Source: a virus
DNA: 64,000 nt
Strand: one strand, 5' to 3'
Virus record (IMG/VR): IMGVR_UViG_3300046507_000113
Location: 1 to 64,000 of that record
In this document: in pieces, positions 15,640 through 22,398 of the stretch
Layout of the letters: each line of letters opens with the position of its first letter
How positions within the stretch are numbered: the first letter of the stretch is position 1
Program-made: the position numbers and the translations under genes
Notes under the pieces: generated by a model
What the model was told of the DNA's origin: nothing
Database searches by the model: none
What the model saw: only the letters and a program-made list of their open reading frames with translations

Positions 15640-17196
15640 ATGAGCCGCAATAATTATGCTTCACTTGCTCGTGCCACACAGACGGACAAGGCTAAGGAAA
15701 ATCAAGTCAAGAACAATGCAGGGGGCTATGTCTTCAAGCTCACCCCCATGAAACAGCTTGAGCGTTTCCTTATTCTTGGTTCTGATAGTAACACCTATTA
15801 TCAGACTGCCCGTAAGCTCACCCGTGAGAATGCCCAAGTGGTCATTGCATGTTGGGCAGAGCATCCACAAGAGACGCTTGATCTTATTGTTGAGATCTCT
15901 GACAAGGGCCGTGCCCCTAAGAACGATCCTGCTATCTTTGCGATGGCATTGGGTACGATGGCAGAAGACGTCAAGACAAGACAGTTGGTATATGCCAATC
16001 TCTATAGGGTGTGCCGTACCTCTACTCATTTGTTTATGTTTGTTGATAACTGCATGAGCTTGGATAAGGGGTTTGGGCGGGGCCTCAAGAGGACCATTGC
16101 CAAGTTCTATGAGGAGAAGGACCTGAATGCTCTTGCTTTGCAGCTTGTCAAGTACAGGCAGCGCGAGGGATTCACCCATAATCGTCTCATTGATCTTTCT
16201 CACCCTAAGATGCGTGCTAACAGTAAGCACAACCTCATCCGTTGGGTTATCGGCAAGGACTTCGATCCTGATGGCCTTCCTGAATTGGTTGATGGATTTA
16301 TCAAGATCCAAGAGACACCTACTCTCAAGGTTCTCAAGGGTTATCCCATGCTACCTTGGGAAGCTTTGCCTACTGAGATGCTGAATGATCCCAATGTGTG
16401 GAAGCATCTTCTGCCCAATATGGGTATCACTGCCTTACTACGAAACCTGGGGAAGATGTCTGCCCTTGGTATCCTCAAGCCTCTCAGTGAATGGGAGGAG
16501 TTTGTTGTCCAGAAGTTCAAGGACAAAGCAGTAATAAGGCAGTCCCGACTGCATCCATTCAATATCATGGTGGCTATGAAGACCTATTCTGCAGGTCATG
16601 GCTTCCGTGGTTCCAATACATGGCCGGTGAACAATCGGATTGTGAGTGCACTTGAGTATGCCTTCTATGCTGCATTCGATAACGTGGAACCCTCTGGTAA
16701 GCGTACACTCATTGGCCTTGATGTTTCTGGTTCTATGTCTTCAAAGATCTTGAACACGAATGTCTCATGCCGTGAGGCTGCCGGTGCGATGGCTATGGTC
16801 ACATTCCAGAAGGAAGAACGGGCCTATTGTCATGGCTTCACGAACGTTTTCGTTGACCTTGGTATTACTCCCCGTGATACTCTTGAAGAGGTTCAGAGGA
16901 AGATTTACAGAAGCAACTTCAGTAGCACCAATTGTTCGCTACCAATGGACTATGCAATGAGAGAGGGGCTGAATGTTGATCAGTTCGTTGTCTACACTGA
17001 CAATGAGACGTATGCTGGTCGTACTCACCCCTTCCAAGCATTGAAGGATTACAGAAAGAAATCTGGCATTGATGCCAAGTTGGTTGTGGTCGGCATGACT
17101 TCCACCGGCTTCTCAATTGCTGATCCTTCTGATCCAGGTATGCTTGATGTGGTTGGCTTTGACACGGCAGCACCTGCCCTAATCTCCAACTTCTAA
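15640..17196 (+). CDS. rsr: Ro60/TROVE-domain RNA-binding protein
   Basis: A 518-residue ring-shaped RNA-binding protein of the Ro60 (Rsr) family. Residues about 10-340 are the helical HEAT-like TROVE repeats (GGYVFKLTPMKQLERFLILG, then ENAQVVIACWAEHP). The C-terminal von Willebrand A domain carries the metal-site motif LDVSGSMS at about 360-366. Bacterial Ro60 proteins bind Y RNAs and, with polynucleotide phosphorylase, act in RNA quality control and rRNA maturation. Six Y-RNA-like elements flank this gene, fitting that role. ATG 15640 is chosen because AAGGA lies seven bases upstream; ATG 15634 is the alternative. In a phage it may redirect host RNA decay or protect phage RNA. Confidence 0.92.
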   Translation: MSRNNYASLARATQTDKAKENQVKNNAGGYVFKLTPMKQLERFLILGSDSNTYYQTARKLTRENAQVVIACWAEHPQETLDLIVEISDKGRAPKNDPAIFAMALGTMAEDVKTRQLVYANLYRVCRTSTHLFMFVDNCMSLDKGFGRGLKRTIAKFYEEKDLNALALQLVKYRQREGFTHNRLIDLSHPKMRANSKHNLIRWVIGKDFDPDGLPELVDGFIKIQETPTLKVLKGYPMLPWEALPTEMLNDPNVWKHLLPNMGITALLRNLGKMSALGILKPLSEWEEFVVQKFKDKAVIRQSRLHPFNIMVAMKTYSAGHGFRGSNTWPVNNRIVSALEYAFYAAFDNVEPSGKRTLIGLDVSGSMSSKILNTNVSCREAAGAMAMVTFQKEERAYCHGFTNVFVDLGITPRDTLEEVQRKIYRSNFSSTNCSLPMDYAMREGLNVDQFVVYTDNETYAGRTHPFQALKDYRKKSGIDAKLVVVGMTSTGFSIADPSDPGMLDVVGFDTAAPALISNF

Positions 17197-17202
17197 TATA
17201 GT

Positions 17203-17268
17203 GGATGAGCCCAAGGTTTTAGGTTATCACTTTTAATGATCCTCCCTATTACCGTCCCTTGTTCATCC
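17203..17268 (+). ncRNA. Y-RNA-like stem-loop 3 (no tRNA-like module)
   Basis: Begins six bases after the Ro60 stop. The outer stem GGATGA/TCATCC and conserved GAGCCCAA and CCCTTGTTC enclose an inner stem GGTTTTAGG/CCTATTACC (seven pairs, two mismatches) and a loop starting TTATC. It has the same architecture as its five neighbours. Confidence 0.7.
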
Positions 17269-17278
17269 TCCTGAAATA

Positions 17279-17353
17279 CGAAGTGAGCCCAATATAACCG
17301 GTTATCTTTCCTGAAAATAGAGCAAACCCGGTTGTAACTCCTTGTTCACTTCG
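17279..17353 (+). ncRNA. Y-RNA-like stem-loop 4 (no tRNA-like module)
   Basis: The outer stem CGAAGTGA/TCACTTCG is a perfect eight pairs. The inner stem TATAACCGG/CCGGTTGTA has nine pairs including one G-T. The conserved GAGCCCAA, GGTTATC and CTCCTTGTTC segments are all present. It is the cleanest copy of the set for folding. Confidence 0.75.
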
Positions 17354-17361
17354 CAGCATTG

Positions 17362-17500
17362 GGTACGAGCCCAATGAAATTCGGTTATCTTTTTGGGAAA
17401 GCGTAATCTAGGTTCGAATCCTAGTCCCCCGCCCATTTATGTGGGGGATCGTCTAATGGTAGGACACGAAAACGTCGAGTTTCAAATCCTTGTTCGTACT
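17362..17500 (+). ncRNA. Y RNA with tRNA-like module (YrlA-type), copy 5
   Basis: The outer stem GTACGA/TCGTAC, inner stem GAAATTCG/CGAGTTTC and the conserved GAGCCCAA, GGTTATC and CCTTGTTC segments match the smaller copies. The apical part is replaced by a permuted tRNA-like module. A T-arm (CTAGG-TTCGAAT-CCTAG, 17408-17424) comes first. An acceptor-like stem TCCCCCG/TGGGGGA closed by a loop containing CCCA follows. A D-arm (GTCT-AATGGTA-GGAC, 17451-17465) comes last. The 3' tRNA half thus precedes the 5' half, as in bacterial YrlA RNAs, whose module mimics tRNA. No anticodon arm is evident, so this is not a conventional tRNA gene. Confidence 0.75.
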
Positions 17501-17510
17501 ACTGTAATTA

Positions 17511-17643
17511 CTGATGAGCCCATGCTTATCGTTTATCCCCAGCGTGTTATAGGTTCGAGTCCTATCAAGCCAACATAGCGGTCTTGTAGCTCAATTGGTA
17601 GAGCATCCGGCAAAAACAACGATTAGCGATCCTAGTTCATCAG
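17511..17643 (+). ncRNA. Y RNA with tRNA-like module (YrlA-type), copy 6
   Basis: The outer stem CTGATGA/TCATCAG and inner stem GCTTATCG/CGATTAGC (one mismatch) carry GAGCCC and, slightly changed, TTTATC and CCTAGTTC. The apical module holds a T-arm (ATAGG-TTCGAGT-CCTAT, 17549-17565). An acceptor-like stem CAAGCC/GGTCTTG with one bulged T follows, and then a D-arm (GCTC-AATTGGTA-GAGC, 17589-17604). The T-loop TTCGA and D-loop GG needed for tRNA-like elbow contacts are kept. It ends 35 bases before the lipoprotein gene. Confidence 0.72.
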
Positions 17644-17678
17644 ACCTATCATCCATCACAACCTCAAAGGGGTATGAA

Positions 17679-18068
17679 ATGAAGAAGGCATTCCTTTCTC
17701 TCGCGCTTGTGTCTGTTGCTGTACTTGCAGCATGTACTGATGCTGATATCGCCTCAAGCAATCTGTCCCAAGCGGCAGATAACTTTCAGGTCAATCGTCG
17801 TATCGTTGCCATCAACGGTATCACTGACAACTACCTCCTTGAGGTTGAGGGTCTTTGCTCTCTCGGCAATCAGGACAAGGCACGAGAGGTGTCTATCACC
17901 TGCAAGACTGGTCCGGGTCTATTCAAGAAGTTCTTTGTCGGACTGTCTGACAATGTGACCTATGTGGTTGAACAACTCGAACCCATGCCGGTGAACACCT
18001 ATCGCTATAAGGTGACATTCAAACCGTCTGTCATCATTCCTGATGTTGATGTGAAGCTGGGGTTCTGA
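17679..18068 (+). CDS. Phage beta-sandwich lipoprotein
   Basis: A 129-residue lipoprotein with a typical signal (MKKAFLSLALVSVAVLAAC) and lipobox LAAC, so Cys19 should be acylated and the protein anchored in a membrane facing the periplasm. The body (SNLSQAADNFQVNRRIVAINGITDNYL, GLSDNVTYVVEQL, VTFKPSVIIPDVD) matches, from memory, a beta-sandwich lipoprotein found in many unrelated phages whose role is unknown; superinfection exclusion has been suggested for lipoproteins of this kind. AAAGGGG lies about nine bases before the ATG. It is the first gene after the Y-RNA array. Confidence 0.75.
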   Translation: MKKAFLSLALVSVAVLAACTDADIASSNLSQAADNFQVNRRIVAINGITDNYLLEVEGLCSLGNQDKAREVSITCKTGPGLFKKFFVGLSDNVTYVVEQLEPMPVNTYRYKVTFKPSVIIPDVDVKLGF

Positions 18069-18071
18069 TCC

Positions 18072-18392
18072 ATGAAGACCTACATTGAAATTGCTTTGGG
18101 TGTGATCCTCACAACAATTGTGACAGCACTGCTGGTACTCGTGACTGTGGTTCCTCTGCTCATATGGCAGGGTATCGTCTTCTTCATTATGTGGGGATGG
18201 TTCATTGTTCCCTTGGGACTTCCTGTCCTCACAGCAGGCCAATGCGTCGGCGTCTTGTTGTGCAAGGCTGTGGTGTTCCTGAACCAAGGATCAAACGAAG
18301 ATATCGGCATATGGAGGAGGATTGTAAAAGGTCTTATATCTCCTCTTATCATCCTTTCTGTTGCTGCTATCTTCCACTTCTTCATCATCTGA
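18072..18392 (+). CDS. Integral membrane protein
   Basis: A 106-residue protein with about three hydrophobic segments: residues 5-30 (ALGVILTTIVTALLVLVTVVP), 33-62 and 88-105 (SPLIILSVAAIFHFFII). A short polar linker with WRRIV lies before the last helix. It starts three bases after the lipoprotein stop, so the two are co-translated and may work together at the envelope. No family is recognised. Confidence 0.7.
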   Translation: MKTYIEIALGVILTTIVTALLVLVTVVPLLIWQGIVFFIMWGWFIVPLGLPVLTAGQCVGVLLCKAVVFLNQGSNEDIGIWRRIVKGLISPLIILSVAAIFHFFII

Positions 18393-18399
18393 GGGTGAC

Positions 18400-19083
18400 A
18401 TGAAACAAACAGCGACCATATATGGAAAGCCCCCAAAGGATCTTGGTTTTGTAGACTTGTCTCCCAAAGAGATGATGTTCTGGCTGTATCTGCCCGTCAA
18501 GATCCCCAATAGTAGCAAGTTGTCGGTTCCACCGAACTTGTTGCAGTTCCATCCGATCATATCGTTGTCGTGCATTAATGCTGTACGTAACTACGGTCAT
18601 GACTACTTGGATGACAAGTATGTGTATATCTCCGCAAAGGTGATGCACATCTCTCCAGGTAATCCGGGTAATCGTCCGGGCTGGCATTCGGATGGCTTCT
18701 TGTCCGAAGATCTGAATTACATATGGGCTGATTGTAGTCCTACGTACTTCTGGGAACCGAGACACGCTATCTGCCTTCCGGAGGATCATATCGAGTCCAT
18801 CAAGGTCATGGAGGATGTTTGCGAAAGCACTCCTGAATTCATCAAGACCTATCCGGATAAGCACCTGCTTAGGTTGGACCAAACAGTCCTTCATAGGGTA
18901 GGTGATGTCAGGAAACCGATGGTTCGTTCCTTCGTCAAGATTTCCATTTCGAAAGATAAGTATGATCTGGTGGGTAACTCCATCAATCATGATCTCAATC
19001 TGAATTGGAAATACTACGAGCGCTCCCAGATCAGAAATCATCCGCATAAAGCTGGCGGTGATACCTCTGGCATGATGCAATAA
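18400..19083 (+). CDS. Possible Fe(II)/2-oxoglutarate-dependent dioxygenase-like protein
   Basis: A 227-residue soluble protein; ATG 18400 is preferred because GAGGGTG lies just upstream and the previous gene ends at 18392. It contains WHSDGF, an HxD pair as in the metal-binding site of 2-oxoglutarate dioxygenases. A later QTVLHRVGDVRKPMVRSF holds a His and an Arg at about the spacing expected for the third metal ligand and the 2-oxoglutarate-binding Arg. If so, it may hydroxylate a protein, nucleotide or small molecule. This is a motif-level guess. Confidence 0.45.
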   Translation: MKQTATIYGKPPKDLGFVDLSPKEMMFWLYLPVKIPNSSKLSVPPNLLQFHPIISLSCINAVRNYGHDYLDDKYVYISAKVMHISPGNPGNRPGWHSDGFLSEDLNYIWADCSPTYFWEPRHAICLPEDHIESIKVMEDVCESTPEFIKTYPDKHLLRLDQTVLHRVGDVRKPMVRSFVKISISKDKYDLVGNSINHDLNLNWKYYERSQIRNHPHKAGGDTSGMMQ

Positions 19084-19112
19084 CAGCTTTACAACATAAG
19101 GGTTGATGCGGA

Positions 19113-19331
19113 ATGACAAAATACACAAACGAACAGGGTTTCTTTGTCCGTAAGGGTGAACAGATTGGTGGTGGTTTCTTCGTGTTCCGTCGTGGCACGA
19201 TGGCCAATCGTATCAAACCCTCTGAGCGTCCCTTCGAGCATCCGAGTATGGAGAGCGCTATCGCTGAACGGGATCGTCTCAATGAGGCTAATCCCCATCT
19301 GAAATATGCAGTCTTTGCCGAGGTAAAGTAA
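19113..19331 (+). CDS. Hypothetical 72-residue protein
   Basis: Starts MTKYTNEQGFFVRKGEQ, with GATGCGGA upstream. It has an N-terminal beta pattern (GFFVFRRG) and a C-terminal helix with AIAERDRLNEANP, resembling small phage proteins that carry a RdRLN-type helix, though I cannot name a family. Confidence 0.65.
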   Translation: MTKYTNEQGFFVRKGEQIGGGFFVFRRGTMANRIKPSERPFEHPSMESAIAERDRLNEANPHLKYAVFAEVK

Positions 19332-19350
19332 CAAGCGAACGGAGGAGAGT

Positions 19351-19485
19351 ATGCCAAAGTGTCCATTTGATATTGCACTGATCATTGTAGTCTTTATAGG
19401 CGCGGTATTGGTTGCAAAGCAGTGCGGTAGGGCTGAGTTGGTGTACTCTCTTCCACCTGAACAAACACAAGGGGTGGTGAAATGA
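19351..19485 (+). CDS. 44-residue membrane peptide
   Basis: Starts MPKCPFDIALIIVVFIG, with a strong ribosome-binding site (GGAGGAG) six bases upstream. It has one transmembrane helix then a polar tail. It overlaps the next ATG by four bases, typical of coupled phage genes. Confidence 0.65.
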   Translation: MPKCPFDIALIIVVFIGAVLVAKQCGRAELVYSLPPEQTQGVVK

Positions 19486-19688
19486 ATTGGATGCTTATTG
19501 TAATGCTTTATTATGGCAGTCAATCGAATACTATTCAGGTTGGTCCATACGCCAATAGCGCTGACTGCGAGAAGGCAGCTACTTTCTTCAATGAGAGGGT
19601 TGTGCTTCATGAATGTATCCCCATGCCTTACAATAGAGTATATAACGGATTTGATAGCACGAAGAAACTCCCAGAGGAATTTGACTAA
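19482..19688 (+). CDS. Hypothetical 68-residue protein, possibly exported
   Basis: Starts MNWMLIVMLYYGSQSNT. The short hydrophobic N-terminus is borderline for a signal. It contains two Cys (residues about 28 and 44) that could pair outside the cytoplasm. It begins inside the previous stop and its own last base is the first base of the next ATG. No family is recognised. Confidence 0.6.
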   Translation: MNWMLIVMLYYGSQSNTIQVGPYANSADCEKAATFFNERVVLHECIPMPYNRVYNGFDSTKKLPEEFD

Positions 19689-20038
19689 TGATTAATAAAG
19701 GCAAACCAGAATGCCTGCCAGGTATGACTGTGATCTGTATCAAGCGAGAGGGTATTAAGAATTACACTGGCTTCAAGGCCATATCCTATCGTGAGACCTT
19801 GACAGTCCGTTCTGTCTTTTGGGGCGCTATCAATGGTACTCCTATGAAGTGTTTGAGGTTTGAGGGTATTGATTGTCCAGCAGGACCGAATGGTTTTGAA
19901 TTGGGATACAATATGGCTCACTTTATTCCTTATGTGGATAAACCATTGCCTACCTCAATCACGAGACTACTTAATCGTTATGCTCCGATCCTTCCAATGG
20001 GTGGACACCTAGATGTCAAAGCCTCGAAGAGTGCATGA
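19688..20038 (+). CDS. Hypothetical 116-residue protein
   Basis: Starts MINKGKPECLPGMTVIC. Beta-rich, with several Cys and a proline-containing C-terminal segment (YVDKPLPTSITRLLNRY). Its first residues (PGMTVICIKREG) resemble the small barrel-like openings of other proteins in this region, but it lacks the acidic C-terminal tag. Function is unknown. Confidence 0.65.
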   Translation: MINKGKPECLPGMTVICIKREGIKNYTGFKAISYRETLTVRSVFWGAINGTPMKCLRFEGIDCPAGPNGFELGYNMAHFIPYVDKPLPTSITRLLNRYAPILPMGGHLDVKASKSA

Positions 20039-20132
20039 AATATTCAGGAAGACTATTCGTAACCCGAAACCTTCACCTCGATCCGAGCAGGATCGTACAC
20101 AATGGGAATTGAAGAATGCTTTTCGTCTGTAA
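20013..20132 (+). CDS. 39-residue basic peptide
   Basis: A frame starting MSKPRRVHEIFRKTIRN overlaps the end of the upstream gene and runs to TAA. It is rich in Arg, Lys and Pro and soluble. It fills what would otherwise be a 117-base gap. No clear ribosome-binding site is seen, so the call is tentative. Confidence 0.4.
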   Translation: MSKPRRVHEIFRKTIRNPKPSPRSEQDRTQWELKNAFRL

Positions 20133-20155
20133 GATGAATAATGGAGGGAACCGAC

Positions 20156-20524
20156 ATGCGTTTAGGCTCTAAGTATAAAACTTCTCAAGGTAGAATTTTC
20201 GAATGCGTGTTTAGGTCTCCTGAAGATGTGAATACCAAGGTAGCTATCTTGCGCTGGACGGATACATACGGAAAGGTCTATGACCACTGTGCCTATCAGA
20301 TGGAATGGAAGTATTTCGAAGAGTATGTAGAACCCCGTCGTGAGTTCTTCAATGCGTACAAATTCGACAAGGGAGAAACCTACTACAACGGACCCTTCAT
20401 GGATAGGCACCAAGCTGATATTGACGATCGGAGCCATCAAGGTGTCCGATATGGTATCCTTGAGTTAATTCACCACTCGGATACCAAGGTCGAGAGCATT
20501 TTCCACTTGACAAAGAAAGAATGA
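20156..20524 (+). CDS. Hypothetical 122-residue protein
   Basis: Starts MRLGSKYKTSQGRIFEC at ATG 20156, with GGAGGG seven bases upstream; an ATG 15 bases earlier is less well placed. Aromatic-rich and mixed in charge, it has an N-terminal beta pattern and ends SIFHLTKKE. It is not recognised. Confidence 0.65.
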   Translation: MRLGSKYKTSQGRIFECVFRSPEDVNTKVAILRWTDTYGKVYDHCAYQMEWKYFEEYVEPRREFFNAYKFDKGETYYNGPFMDRHQADIDDRSHQGVRYGILELIHHSDTKVESIFHLTKKE

Positions 20525-20526
20525 CT

Positions 20527-20697
20527 ATGGATTACGTCGTTACATATCTCTTTGTAGGGTTTTTTGTTGCCTTGATTGGCTCTACTGTGCTTTTCATTCA
20601 GGGAAAAGATACTTCTTTGTCAGGATTTCTTCTTGACATTCTTCTTTGGCCTGTAGTCATCGGCTATTGGTGCTATTATGGGTGGCAGGATGATTGA
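20527..20697 (+). CDS. Small two-helix membrane protein
   Basis: A 56-residue protein starting MDYVVTYLFVGFFVALIG, with a second hydrophobic segment LLDILLWPVVIGYW near the end. It begins three bases after the previous gene. Function is unknown. Confidence 0.6.
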   Translation: MDYVVTYLFVGFFVALIGSTVLFIQGKDTSLSGFLLDILLWPVVIGYWCYYGWQDD

Positions 20698-20758
20698 GAA
20701 ACTAATCTTGATCAGTGCCCTTGGTTTTCTAGGTTGGTATATTCTTTTTTGGAGTTAA
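20690..20758 (+). CDS. 22-residue hydrophobic peptide
   Basis: A tiny frame overlapping the previous stop encodes a single short membrane helix (LILISALGFLGWYILFW). Overlap and composition match other micro-membrane genes nearby, but so short a frame could be chance. Confidence 0.35.
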   Translation: MIEKLILISALGFLGWYILFWS

Positions 20759-20765
20759 TAAGATA

Positions 20766-21167
20766 ATGTTTGTCGCAGTTTATGGTACGCTTAAGCAGGG
20801 TTATGGTAACAATCGTCTCCTTGCTAATTCTACATTCGTTGGTGAGGGTACAGTAAGGGGCTATAAGCTCTATCATGCTGGTTTCCCTGTCGCTTGTCCC
20901 GATGAGAATAGCACTATCTCTGTTGAACTGTGGGATATCGGTGACAGTAAGTCTACCTTGCAGTCTCTTGACTGGCTCGAAGGGTACGATGCAAACGAAA
21001 AAGACCCCGATCATAACAATATGTACAACCGCACTCCTGTCAAGGTGTTTACTGACAGTGGAAGTGTAGAAGCAAATATGTATGTCGGGGCCTCTGGATT
21101 TTGGAAAGATTTCGTCGGTATGAAGGAGTGTTCCATTGTACACGGAAGCTATAAATGGTCTAGGTGA
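20766..21167 (+). CDS. Gamma-glutamylcyclotransferase-like protein
   Basis: A 133-residue protein of the GGCT/AIG2 fold. The substrate-loop signature VYGTLKQGYGN is at residues 5-15, and the expected catalytic Glu lies in LDWLEGYD at about residue 71. Family members remove gamma-glutamyl groups from peptides or amines as 5-oxoproline. In this genome it is the first of two such proteins, and amidoligases that could make gamma-glutamyl bonds lie 7-12 kb downstream. The following gene, which carries the acidic C-terminal tag, starts inside its 3' end. I infer an editing or release step in the ligase system. Confidence 0.8.
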   Translation: MFVAVYGTLKQGYGNNRLLANSTFVGEGTVRGYKLYHAGFPVACPDENSTISVELWDIGDSKSTLQSLDWLEGYDANEKDPDHNNMYNRTPVKVFTDSGSVEANMYVGASGFWKDFVGMKECSIVHGSYKWSR

Positions 21168-21420
21168 TGTTAAGGTAGGGGATACTATCTTTGTTCAAGA
21201 CAGAGTTGACCCCCTAAAGATAAAGAGTTGGCAGTATCGGTATCTAGTTACTGAGGTAACCCCTAGTGGTATCGGTGTCTTATATAACTCCCTAGACGAT
21301 CCCATTACAGCAGCTGGAACTATCGACAAAACAACCTTTGCTGTCCTACGTTGGGGTAGGGTAGTCGATGAACGTCCATATGATCCCTCACAGGAGCCTG
21401 ATGCAGATGACGATGTTTAA
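21136..21420 (+). CDS. Tagged small protein A (GDxV-type, C-terminal acidic tag)
   Basis: A 94-residue protein that starts with TTG at 21136, with AAGGAG seven bases upstream; no ATG is available. Near the N-terminus VKVGDTIFVQD matches the GDxV motif shared with five other small proteins here and suggests a small SH3- or KOW-like barrel. The last 15 residues are RPYDPSQEPDADDDV, the recurring C-terminal tag. It overlaps the cyclotransferase-like gene upstream and the next gene downstream. I infer that the tag is recognised or modified by the nearby amidoligases. Confidence 0.75.
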   Translation: MYTEAINGLGDVKVGDTIFVQDRVDPLKIKSWQYRYLVTEVTPSGIGVLYNSLDDPITAAGTIDKTTFAVLRWGRVVDERPYDPSQEPDADDDV

Positions 21421-21607
21421 CAGAAAATTATATCTGAAAAGCATAGAAGCTACCAATAATGCAGATGCTGTAGCTCAGAGTTCCATTGAGGGTCGTGCTC
21501 ATCAGTGGAATAACTATCGTAGACTTATCCGTAATGGATACAGGAGTATTCATAGAGAGGTTATGGAAACTAAGTACAACCCGTTGAAGGATGGAAAGAA
21601 TGAATAA
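21401..21607 (+). CDS. Hypothetical 68-residue basic protein
   Basis: The frame overlaps the tag-coding end of the previous gene; ATG codons at 21401, 21407 and 21413 are all possible starts, and AGGAG at 21392-21396 favours the first. The protein (from MFNRKLYLKSIEATN) is helical and basic. No family is recognised. The ribosome-binding site lies within the codons for the upstream tag. Confidence 0.55.
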   Translation: MQMTMFNRKLYLKSIEATNNADAVAQSSIEGRAHQWNNYRRLIRNGYRSIHREVMETKYNPLKDGKNE

Positions 21608-21956
21608 CCTATCTCTTATGCTTTACTTCGCAGATGTCGCAGAGAAGATTGCCAGTGCATTTACTTTGATGACGTTGATATTCTTGTTTGCATCAATTGT
21701 GGGAACTATTATAGTCGTATCCACAAGAATAGAGTACTACGGAAAGCCCGCTCCAATGTGGATGGTTATTGTTCCGATTTTATTCCTATTCCTCTCCACA
21801 CCCGGAGCGGTCCTCATTCCCTCTAAGAATACGATCTATTTGATCGCAGGATCGGAGATTGGTGAACAGGTGGTGAAGTCTCCCGAGGCACAGCAGATGT
21901 TCTCGGACATTCGGGAAGTCATCCAGCAGCAAATCAAAGAACTCAAGAAGGAATGA
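21600..21956 (+). CDS. Membrane protein with cytoplasmic helical tail
   Basis: A 118-residue protein starting MNNLSLMLYFADVAEKI. Two hydrophobic helices (LMTLIFLFASIVGTIIVV and MWMVIVPILFLFLS) are followed by an amphipathic, charged helix ending IQQQIKELKKE. It overlaps the previous stop by eight bases. It resembles small phage membrane proteins of unknown function. Confidence 0.65.
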   Translation: MNNLSLMLYFADVAEKIASAFTLMTLIFLFASIVGTIIVVSTRIEYYGKPAPMWMVIVPILFLFLSTPGAVLIPSKNTIYLIAGSEIGEQVVKSPEAQQMFSDIREVIQQQIKELKKE

Positions 21957-21961
21957 TCGGT

Positions 21962-22117
21962 ATGGTTAAATACCGTATTCGTCCCTATTGGGGTATGTAC
22001 GACTACAAGTTGGAACGAAAGTGTTTGTTCTTCTGGCGTACAGTCGGTAAGAGCGATTGCTACTATGAACTCAAAGACCGTGTAGAAACCGTTGGTGGTT
22101 TCTTGGTGGAGGAATAA
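21962..22117 (+). CDS. KYRI-family small protein 1
   Basis: A 51-residue protein starting MVKYRIRPYWGMYDY. It shares its opening (xKYRI) and the arrangement of aromatic and basic residues with the next two genes, so the three look like tandem paralogues. Function is unknown. Confidence 0.6.
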   Translation: MVKYRIRPYWGMYDYKLERKCLFFWRTVGKSDCYYELKDRVETVGGFLVEE

Positions 22118-22119
22118 CG

Positions 22120-22398
22120 ATGGATAAGTACCGTATTGTACCCCATAAGATGGGACGCTGGGAAGTTCAGAAAGAATACAAGAGGTATGAAGGCCGATGG
22201 ATGAGGTACGGTTTTCTGTATCTCAAGAAAAGATGGGTCGAGGATACTGAACCTTCTTACATTGGCTGGTCCACCATGTATGTAAATGATACTTGGGCTG
22301 TCTTTGACACCAAGAACGAAGCCTATGAGTGTATCAACAAGCTGAGGAGAGATGTGGCTCATATGGAGACACCTCCAGAGGAGTATCCCCGTGGGTAA
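22120..22398 (+). CDS. KYRI-family small protein 2
   Basis: A 92-residue protein starting MDKYRIVPHKMGRWEVQ, very rich in Tyr, Trp, Lys and Arg. The N-terminal part (KYRIVPHKMGRWEVQKEY) matches the adjacent paralogues. It overlaps the third copy by eight bases. The aromatic and basic composition suggests nucleic-acid or peptide binding, but that is a guess. Confidence 0.65.
   Translation: MDKYRIVPHKMGRWEVQKEYKRYEGRWMRYGFLYLKKRWVEDTEPSYIGWSTMYVNDTWAVFDTKNEAYECINKLRRDVAHMETPPEEYPRG

Noticed and set aside
17400-17610. Apparent broken tRNA genes (T-arm plus acceptor end, then D-arm)
   Set aside because: The 3' half precedes the 5' half twice, each inside the conserved outer and inner stems of the Y-RNA-like family; this fits YrlA-type modules better than degraded tRNAs.
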